A stretch of DNA of 57,335 bases from an uncultured Sulfurovum sp. (GTDB lineage Bacteria; Campylobacterota; Campylobacteria; Campylobacterales; Sulfurovaceae): the NCBI GenBank assembly GCA_902727935.1, contig CACVAX010000060.1:1-57335 (forward strand), in the 5' to 3' direction. This document shows, piece by piece, positions 51,700 through 57,335 of the stretch. The translations under genes were made by a program, and so were the position numbers. The notes beneath the pieces were generated by a model. It ran no database searches. It saw nothing but the letters and a program-made list of their open reading frames with translations, and was not told where the DNA came from. Numbering within the stretch: position 1 is the stretch's first letter; each line of letters begins with the position of its first letter.

Positions 51700-52554
51700 T
51701 TAAACAACTCTAGGGTTATCCTCTAAAAACAATTTCATGAGTCCAGCAATGGTGTCTTTCATATCATTTCTATCCACAATCATGTCAATGAGTCCATGTT
51801 CAAGCAAAAACTCTGAACGTTGAAAGCCTTCTGGTAAATCCACCCCAACCGTCTGTTTAATAACTCTCTGCCCAGCAAAACCAATTAACGCCCCTGGTTC
51901 AGCAATAATAATGTCTCCCAACATTGCAAATGAAGCCGAAACACCACCCATAGTAGGATCAGTTAATAAAGAGATAAAAGGTAAACCTTGAAGATGTAAT
52001 CTATTTAATGCTGCAGAGGTTTTAGACATTTGAAGTAATGAATAAGTACTCTCTTGCATTCTTGCTCCACCAGAAGCCGAAACAATAATAAAGCCACATT
52101 TCTTTTCAATGGCACGATTAATCGAACGTACTATCTTCTCACCCTCTACCGAACCTAAACTTCCTCCCATAAAAGAGAAGTCAAAAATAACAAGTTCCGT
52201 TTCCATCCCATTAATTTTACAAGAACCAGAAATAACTGAAGAAGTTTTACCTGTTTGTGCTTTGGCTTCATCCAAACGTTTTCGATAAGACTTCTTATCT
52301 GTAAACTTCAATGGGTCAATGGGAGCAAGAGAAGCATCAAATTCTACAAAAGAGTCTTCATCACATAAAAAATCTTGTCGTTTTTGAGCATTAATTCTAA
52401 AATGATGATTACACTTTGGACAAACACTACACTTACTATCAATTTCTTTATAATACATAAGTGCCAAACATTTTGGACATTTAATCCAATTGCTTTGTTC
52501 ATCTTTTGTATCTGTACTGCTCATCATATTAGAAAAAATATTTGCAAAATTCAT
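51700..52554 (-). CDS. accD: Acetyl-CoA carboxylase carboxyltransferase subunit beta
   Basis: This 284-aa subunit transfers the carboxyl group to acetyl-CoA in fatty-acid synthesis, together with AccA. The N-terminal C4 zinc finger (CPKC and CPKC in WIKCPKCLALMYYKE and VCPKCNHHFRI) is followed by the crotonase-fold domain with SASGGARMQES and DPTMGGVSASFA. I chose the ATG at 52554, behind a GGAG site. The frame extends 36 nt further upstream without support. Confidence 0.95.
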   Translation of the reverse strand: MNFANIFSNMMSSTDTKDEQSNWIKCPKCLALMYYKEIDSKCSVCPKCNHHFRINAQKRQDFLCDEDSFVEFDASLAPIDPLKFTDKKSYRKRLDEAKAQTGKTSSVISGSCKINGMETELVIFDFSFMGGSLGSVEGEKIVRSINRAIEKKCGFIIVSASGGARMQESTYSLLQMSKTSAALNRLHLQGLPFISLLTDPTMGGVSASFAMLGDIIIAEPGALIGFAGQRVIKQTVGVDLPEGFQRSEFLLEHGLIDMIVDRNDMKDTIAGLMKLFLEDNPRVV

Positions 52555-52618
52555 TCCAGTTACTCCAATAACTTTAGTTCTAATAATCATACCATAAAGT
52601 GTGTAAGTTCAAAAGTAC

Positions 52619-53344
52619 TCAACCTTTTTTTAATACTTTTTCCAATTCATGGGTAATAAAGATAGCATGTTTCAAGAAAAAGAAATGGTCACCTTCAAGA
52701 GGATAAAACTTTGAATCTTCAATAAGCTTAGAGATTCGTTTTCCTGTATAAAGAGGGGTTGCTGTATCGTCAATGCCCCAAAAACATAAGGCTTTACTTT
52801 TTGATTTGGCAAACTCTTCTTCAAAGTCTTCATCGACCACATTTTTAAATGTTTCATACATTTCATGGGACATTCCTTGCACATCAGGTGCTACAAAAAG
52901 TTCTCGAATTCGCTTAAACCCTAAAGGTCGAAGTAACTTAAAAGTCGCGATTTTAACCTTGATAGACCATGATTTTTCTGTTACAATACCTGCTGAAGAG
53001 AGTAAAACTAAGTACTCTGTATTGAGTAAGGTTGCTACTTTACCACCAAAAGAATGTCCCATGGCTACAAGAGGTTCAATGTTTAAAGTTTCTAAAAACA
53101 ACATGACTATTTGTGCATAATCTTTAGTGGTTAAAATCATTTCATTTGTACTTGCACCAAAGCCGGGCATATCCAAATAAATATGTTTATAGTCCAATAG
53201 CTCTTTAGAAAAAGCTTGTTTCATAATCTCTTTATTACTTCCCCAACCATGTAAAACTAAAATCGTATCTTTTGCACGAGGATTGACCATTTCATAACTT
53301 AATTTAAAAGGTTGTTCTTTATAGATTATCTCTTTTACTGCCAT
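52619..53344 (-). CDS. Alpha/beta-hydrolase
   Basis: This 241-aa alpha/beta hydrolase has the oxyanion region LVLHGWGSNKE, the nucleophile elbow MGHSFGGKV (Ser), a catalytic Asp in WGIDDTATP and a catalytic His in EGDHFFFL. The small lid domain at about 130-190 is typical of esterases and the MhpC/BioH group. The substrate is unknown. It lies in the accD operon, 5 nt after a lipoprotein gene. Confidence 0.85.
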   Translation of the reverse strand: MAVKEIIYKEQPFKLSYEMVNPRAKDTILVLHGWGSNKEIMKQAFSKELLDYKHIYLDMPGFGASTNEMILTTKDYAQIVMLFLETLNIEPLVAMGHSFGGKVATLLNTEYLVLLSSAGIVTEKSWSIKVKIATFKLLRPLGFKRIRELFVAPDVQGMSHEMYETFKNVVDEDFEEEFAKSKSKALCFWGIDDTATPLYTGKRISKLIEDSKFYPLEGDHFFFLKHAIFITHELEKVLKKG

Positions 53345-53349
53345 TCATT

Positions 53350-54123
53350 CTACTTTCTTTTTATGTTATATTCAGGATTACTTTTAGCACGTTTGTAGTT
53401 TTCTAATTCTAAACGTTCTAGTCTAAGTACCTCTTCTTTGCTATCTCTACTCAATGATAAATGATGCTCTTTTAATAAATGCTTAAACTTTTTAGTATGT
53501 GGTACATATAAAGCAAACACCTTGCCAACAATCACGCCATGAGGTAAAAGGGAAAGCAGATGTTTAGTGTTGATATGCTCTTTAAAATTTTCATCCTTAA
53601 CTTTTGATTCAGCCCATTGCACACAACCATAAGATAAATTATTGAGATATTTAATCAATAAAATAGAATGCAAAATATCACGCTCGGGTTCACTCTCCTC
53701 AAACTGTAAATTATCCCAATAACGTTGATCAGAACAGAGTGCTAAGTACTTATCTTCTTCAATAATCTTCTTTAAATCTTCAGATTGTTCTTTTGACCAA
53801 AGTTGTTTGTCTTTAGCATAAGCTTTTTGTAAAGCTTTTTTTTCCCACTCAAAAGCATCCAAATGCTTAATGACTATTTTTGTTTTGTCTCCCCCTACCT
53901 TATCTTTTTCAAAATAGAGTTCATCCGAAAAAACATTTAAAATAATATTCACATCTTCTAAAACATCTTTTTCAATGATACTCACGTTATTCTCTACAAT
54001 AAGCACTGTTTGATTCAACTCTGTGAATTCTTTACTATCTTTAGGCAAAGTAACTTTAGGTGCTACAGTAGCACAACCCACAAGCATAAATATATTCAGT
54101 AAAACAGTTAAACCATACTTCAT
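53350..54123 (-). CDS. Hypothetical lipoprotein
   Basis: This 257-aa protein has a lipoprotein signal peptide with lipobox LVGC (Cys17). The mature part is acidic to basic, helix-rich and without a recognisable domain; CSDQRYWDNLQFEESEPERD and YLNNLSYGCVQW are its most distinctive segments. It is likely attached to the inner face of the outer membrane. The start overlaps the flavoprotein stop by 4 nt (ATGA). Confidence 0.65.
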   Translation of the reverse strand: MKYGLTVLLNIFMLVGCATVAPKVTLPKDSKEFTELNQTVLIVENNVSIIEKDVLEDVNIILNVFSDELYFEKDKVGGDKTKIVIKHLDAFEWEKKALQKAYAKDKQLWSKEQSEDLKKIIEEDKYLALCSDQRYWDNLQFEESEPERDILHSILLIKYLNNLSYGCVQWAESKVKDENFKEHINTKHLLSLLPHGVIVGKVFALYVPHTKKFKHLLKEHHLSLSRDSKEEVLRLERLELENYKRAKSNPEYNIKRK

Positions 54124-55259
54124 TCTAAGCCTTTAGCACAAACATAGGCAGATGAAAATGCCCATTGAAAATTATAACCACCCAGTTCACCTGTCACATC
54201 CAACACTTCACCTAAAAAGTACAATCCTTCAACTTTACGACTCATCATAGAAGAAGCGTCTATGTCATCTAAAATTACACCTCCTTTAGTCACTTCTGCT
54301 TTAGAGTACCCAAAAGTACCAGCAGGAGCAAAAGAGTAAGTTTTAAAACCTTCTATTTTGAACCATTCATCTGTAGTCAATTTATTACAAGGCTTATCTT
54401 CTATGCTAAGTTCTTCTAAAAAAGTTTTCGCCACTCTTGAAGCCAAACCTAATACATTAGAAATATTTTTCTTAGATGATTTTAAAGAGTTTATATTTAA
54501 AGTAGGCATAAAATCAATCTCAATTTTACCTTTTTGCCAATAAAGAGAAGCATCCAATATAGCTGGACCAGATATTCCTTTATGTGCAAAAAGCAATGAA
54601 CCATTTATCTCTTTTTCACCCACTATTATTTTTACTTGTGTTGCAATTCCACTTAAAGATTTAAAAAAAAACTGTTCAGGCTGAACTGTAAACCCAACCA
54701 ATCCAGCAGAAAGTGTAGCGACTTCATGTCCAAAGCTTTTAGCTATGTCATAACCTATACTTGTAGCACCTAACTTAGGAAAGGAAAGCCCACCAGTTGC
54801 TACCACAATCTGTTTAGCTTTTATTTTTCCTTTAGATGTAAACACTTCAAAGCCATCAGTTACTTTTTCTACTTTCTCTATCTGTGTGTTTAGTTGAATA
54901 TTTTTACGACTAATCTCTTTAGCAAAAATATCTGTCATCTCTTTGGCTGATTTTTCACAAAAATATTGGTGACTTTTACGAACTATCGGCTGAAGCCCTC
55001 GTTCACCCAACCAAGACAAAAGTGCATGTTGATCAAAACGTTTAATAACATTACGCACAAAACGTTGCTCACCCACAAAGTTTTTAGGTTTTACATTAGC
55101 ATTGGTAATATTACATCTTCCCCCACCAGAGACTAAAATCTTAGCACCTACTTTAGAATTGTTATCAATGATTAAAAAATCTCTATTTTTAAGGAGTGAA
55201 GCAAGCATAAGTCCACTTGCACCAGCTCCTAATATGACTATATCTGCTTGGTTTTTCAT
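54120..55259 (-). CDS. HI0933/BaiN-type NAD(P)/FAD-dependent oxidoreductase
   Basis: This 379-aa flavoprotein has the FAD Rossmann motif IVILGAGASGLML, the family-specific SGGGRCNITNANVK, VATGGLSFPKLGATS (NAD(P)-like region) and the C-terminal FLGEVLDVTGELGGYNFQWAFSSA. The family is often annotated as aminoacetone oxidase or BaiN, but the true substrate is unsettled. It heads a reverse-strand operon through accD to dus. A TGC-TATAAT box ends 6 nt before its ATG and there is no Shine-Dalgarno site. Confidence 0.85.
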   Translation of the reverse strand: MKNQADIVILGAGASGLMLASLLKNRDFLIIDNNSKVGAKILVSGGGRCNITNANVKPKNFVGEQRFVRNVIKRFDQHALLSWLGERGLQPIVRKSHQYFCEKSAKEMTDIFAKEISRKNIQLNTQIEKVEKVTDGFEVFTSKGKIKAKQIVVATGGLSFPKLGATSIGYDIAKSFGHEVATLSAGLVGFTVQPEQFFFKSLSGIATQVKIIVGEKEINGSLLFAHKGISGPAILDASLYWQKGKIEIDFMPTLNINSLKSSKKNISNVLGLASRVAKTFLEELSIEDKPCNKLTTDEWFKIEGFKTYSFAPAGTFGYSKAEVTKGGVILDDIDASSMMSRKVEGLYFLGEVLDVTGELGGYNFQWAFSSAYVCAKGLE

Positions 55260-55265
55260 AGTGCA

Positions 55266-55271
55266 ATTATA
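55266..55271 (-). promoter_or_regulatory. Extended -10 box abutting the flavoprotein start (leaderless candidate)
   Basis: On the reverse strand TGC-TATAAT, 6 nt (TGCACT), then ATG. It has a full extended -10 and no Shine-Dalgarno site. If used, it drives the whole accD-dus operon. Confidence 0.55.
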
Positions 55272-55276
55272 GCATA

Positions 55277-56515
55277 TTAGATGTTTGTCTTAAAAATCGT
55301 AAAAGAGTGCTTTTCATTAATATATTCATAGTTTAAATTAAGTGATAACATTTTCATAATATTTTGAACAATATAAAGTCCTAAACCAAGCCCATTTCCT
55401 TTAGAATTAAAAGGTTGAGAAAACTCTTCTAACTTCTCCATAAAAGGCTTACCTTTATTTTCTATTTTTATTTTATCAGCATAAATTCTAATGCTAACTT
55501 TTTTATTATTCGAATACTTTAACGCATTGTCTATCAAATTTTTCAATGCCAAAGAAAAGAGTTCAAAGTCAGTATTTAAGATAAGAGGTTCAACTACTAC
55601 GATATCAACTTTCTCTTCTATCTCCTCCTCTTCCATTATCATTAACTCTAAAGCTTGGTCTATCATCTCTTGAACATTATAGTTATTAAGTTTTAACTCA
55701 TAACTAGAGCTTAACATCTTTTCTATTTTAGAAAATTCCTCTATGAGTAATTCTAAGCGTTCAAAGACCATGGAATACTGTTCTTTTTTCTTTTCATCTT
55801 CTAAAAACTCATTAAGCAATCTACCTTTACCTATGGGGGTTTTTAACTCATGCATAATGGTACGTAAAAAAAGTTGTCGTGAATTCATAAGTGATTCTAT
55901 TTTTCGTAAAGCATCATCAAAAGCATTCGATACTTGAGCTATTTCATCTTGATTTACACTCTTAAAAGAAACTGACAAGTCACCTTTTTCCACGCTTAAT
56001 ATCTTTTTATGTAAAACTTTTAAAGAACCCAAGCTACGTGTTAACCAAAAATAAAATAATACCAAAAATGACAATGCTAAAAAATATACGACAAAAAGTT
56101 CAAAAGGAATCTTTTTAGATGATTTATCTTTTAAAAAAAGTTCAAAATCACGATGCTTAACCCATAAATAAAAACTACTTTGTTTCCGTATAATCTTAAT
56201 ATGTGTTCTCGCCATAGAACGCTTTAAAACTTCTTCTGAACTCTTAACGATACTTTCTATATTTAAAGTTGGTACAAATTCAAATGCATTATTTTGTACA
56301 ATCTTCAAGAACTCTGGCTCATTAAAATCAACTTCATTATGATTTCTTTTAGCTTCTCTAAAATGTTTCATAACAATTCTAGCCGTTTGCATATAACGCT
56401 TTTCCATGGCATTTATTTTTTGACTCTTTTCGATATACATATATGCCGTAAAAAAAGCTGTTAAAAGTAAAACAGCCACTAAAAAAATGATACGGATTTT
56501 ATTATAAAGTGTCAT
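55277..56515 (-). CDS. ArsS-like sensor histidine kinase
   Basis: This 412-aa kinase has TM1 (about 7-27), a periplasmic domain of about 105 residues, TM2 (about 135-158), a HAMP region, HisKA with the His in RTIMHELKTPIGKGRLLNE, and HATPase with NLIDNALKYS and GLGLGLYIV. The ELKTPIGKGRLL sequence around the phospho-His is typical of the ArsS-type kinases of Helicobacter and Campylobacter, where ArsS senses acid. The periplasmic part is moderately basic. The start overlaps the regulator stop (4 nt). Confidence 0.88.
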   Translation of the reverse strand: MTLYNKIRIIFLVAVLLLTAFFTAYMYIEKSQKINAMEKRYMQTARIVMKHFREAKRNHNEVDFNEPEFLKIVQNNAFEFVPTLNIESIVKSSEEVLKRSMARTHIKIIRKQSSFYLWVKHRDFELFLKDKSSKKIPFELFVVYFLALSFLVLFYFWLTRSLGSLKVLHKKILSVEKGDLSVSFKSVNQDEIAQVSNAFDDALRKIESLMNSRQLFLRTIMHELKTPIGKGRLLNEFLEDEKKKEQYSMVFERLELLIEEFSKIEKMLSSSYELKLNNYNVQEMIDQALELMIMEEEEIEEKVDIVVVEPLILNTDFELFSLALKNLIDNALKYSNNKKVSIRIYADKIKIENKGKPFMEKLEEFSQPFNSKGNGLGLGLYIVQNIMKMLSLNLNYEYINEKHSFTIFKTNI

Positions 56516-57165
56516 GAAAGTAACCGATATCCAATACCACGAACAGTTTTTATATTTACTTCATCACCTAATTTTTTTCGTAATCGATTAATAATTACAG
56601 CTAAAGAGCCATCTGTTCCATACTCAAAAACTTCTGAATCATAAAGTATTTGTTCTTTTGAAACGGTACTATTTCGGTTTTTAAGAAGCAAACGTATTAC
56701 CACAAATTCAGCAGGAGTTAAATCCAAGGATAATCCATTTAAAGTTACTTCCTCTTGTGTTTCATTTAAAACCAATGGAAATACAGGCTCTTGGGTATTT
56801 TGTGTCTTTTTATAACGACGAAGTAACGAGACAATTCGTGCATACATTTCTTGAGGATCATAAGGTTTTGGAAGATAATCGTCTGCACCCAATTGCAAAC
56901 CTAATACTTTATCAGAAAGATCAGAACGTGCTGAAGAGATAATAATAGGAATATCATATTTACCCACCACTTCACGACAAACTTCAAGTCCATCCATATT
57001 CGGTAAAGTGAGATCTAATATTAAAAGGTCATATTTTTCTATACCAGCACTCAACCCCAAATAAGGATCTTCATAATTGGTTACTTTTAAATTATATTTG
57101 GCTAAAAAGTCACTTAAAAGCGATGCATATTCAATATCATCTTCTATCATTAATATATTTATCAT
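56512..57165 (-). CDS. OmpR-family response regulator (ArsR-like)
   Basis: This 217-aa regulator has a receiver with the acidic pair in MIEDDIEY, Asp in LILDLTLPNMDG, Thr/Ser in IIISSARS and Lys in YLPKPYD, then an OmpR-type winged helix with the recognition/wing segment AVIINRLRKKLG and VRGIGYRL. Its partner is the kinase next to it. A TATAAT ends 5 nt before the ATG. Its position just downstream of the 5S rRNA gene is notable, but it appears to have its own promoter. Confidence 0.92.
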   Translation of the reverse strand: MINILMIEDDIEYASLLSDFLAKYNLKVTNYEDPYLGLSAGIEKYDLLILDLTLPNMDGLEVCREVVGKYDIPIIISSARSDLSDKVLGLQLGADDYLPKPYDPQEMYARIVSLLRRYKKTQNTQEPVFPLVLNETQEEVTLNGLSLDLTPAEFVVIRLLLKNRNSTVSKEQILYDSEVFEYGTDGSLAVIINRLRKKLGDEVNIKTVRGIGYRLLS

Positions 57166-57170
57166 GGGAT

Positions 57171-57176
57171 ATTATA
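57171..57176 (-). promoter_or_regulatory. -10 box abutting the response regulator start (leaderless candidate)
   Basis: On the reverse strand TATAAT, 5 nt (ATCCC), then the ATG at 57165. No Shine-Dalgarno site is present. Confidence 0.45.
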
Positions 57177-57255
57177 ACTAGTTTGTTTGTAATTTCTAGA
57201 GAAAGTATGAATAAAAATAGAAGGGAGTAAGTAAAAAAAGAGAAGAAATCAAAGA

Positions 57256-57335
57256 GGCAGCGACCTACATTCCCAATCCAGACAGGATAAGTATTATCGG
57301 CGATGGGAGGCTTGACTTCTGGGTTCGGAATGGAG
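57256..57335 (-). rRNA. rrf: 5S ribosomal RNA (3' part, truncated by the window edge)
   Basis: Read on the reverse strand, the sequence contains CATTCCGAACCCAGAAGTC, the GCCGATAATACT segment and GGGAATGTAGGTCGCTGCC, the conserved loop B/C and 3' helices of epsilonproteobacterial 5S rRNA. About 80 of some 115 nt are present. Its 3' end is followed by a T-rich stretch that likely terminates the rrn operon. The 23S and 16S genes should lie beyond the right edge. Confidence 0.9.

Noticed and set aside
1-57335. CRISPR arrays, tRNA genes, prophage or secretion islands
   Set aside because: I saw no regularly spaced repeats, no cloverleaf-like sequence with a conserved T-loop, and no phage or conjugation genes. 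The only mobile trace is the transposase fragment at the left edge.

Overview
The window is a chromosomal segment of a low-GC, Gram-negative bacterium that I place in the Campylobacterota (Epsilonproteobacteria), most likely a Sulfurimonas/Sulfurovum/Arcobacter-like lineage. The reasons are an MqnE of the futalosine menaquinone pathway, an ArsRS-type two-component pair beside an rRNA operon, a short ProB without a C-terminal PUA domain, a 5S rRNA of the epsilonproteobacterial type, an OprD-like porin and AT-rich DNA. I cannot fix the genus. Most of the window is ordinary chromosomal backbone, densely packed, with many 1-4 nt or longer gene overlaps.

Layout. Positions 1-331 hold the frameshifted 3' end of an IS4-type transposase. 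Positions 332-4000 hold a membrane-protein/amino-acid permease pair, an SDR-DUF2867 gene with alien arginine codon use, and a SOUL haem-binding gene that has lost its middle. Positions 4093-5627 are a tandem array of three RlpA-like genes. From 5839 to 10320 come a GNAT acetyltransferase, small membrane proteins and a reverse-strand operon mqnE-proB-proC-phosphoribosyltransferase-membrane protein. Positions 10539-17891 hold an NlpC/P60 enzyme, a sirtuin overlapping a sodium:solute symporter, a porin, nadB, a bactofilin, a tiny LptM-like lipoprotein and a DUF721 protein. Positions 18158-28418 are a sensory block interrupted only by uvrC: two secreted PilJ-like proteins, a hybrid kinase with a NIT-like sensor, a PAS protein, a PAS/HPt protein, a second hybrid kinase and an orphan receiver.

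From 28415 to 41769 come an RNA helicase, a Bax-like glucosaminidase, a DUF1624 acyltransferase, the operon rplI-hslV-hslU-(DUF6348-like), a PAS-GGDEF-EAL protein, valS, a DUF808 protein and a DUF2130 protein. Positions 42083-48819 hold a periplasmic alpha-carbonic anhydrase behind a structured leader, ilvA, a CoA-binding protein, a secreted unknown and polA. From 55259 down to 48816 runs a long reverse-strand operon: flavoprotein, lipoprotein, hydrolase, accD, rlmH, dksA-like, membrane protein, dus. The window ends with an ArsS/ArsR-like pair and the 3' part of a 5S rRNA gene.

The strongest non-standard signal is regulatory. Eight genes have a TATAAT-like -10 box whose last base lies only 5-6 nt before the ATG, with no usable Shine-Dalgarno site. 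This predicts leaderless transcripts. The best candidate for an undescribed system is the 18-28 kb sensory block, which includes an HPt protein carrying one dead and one intact HPt module.
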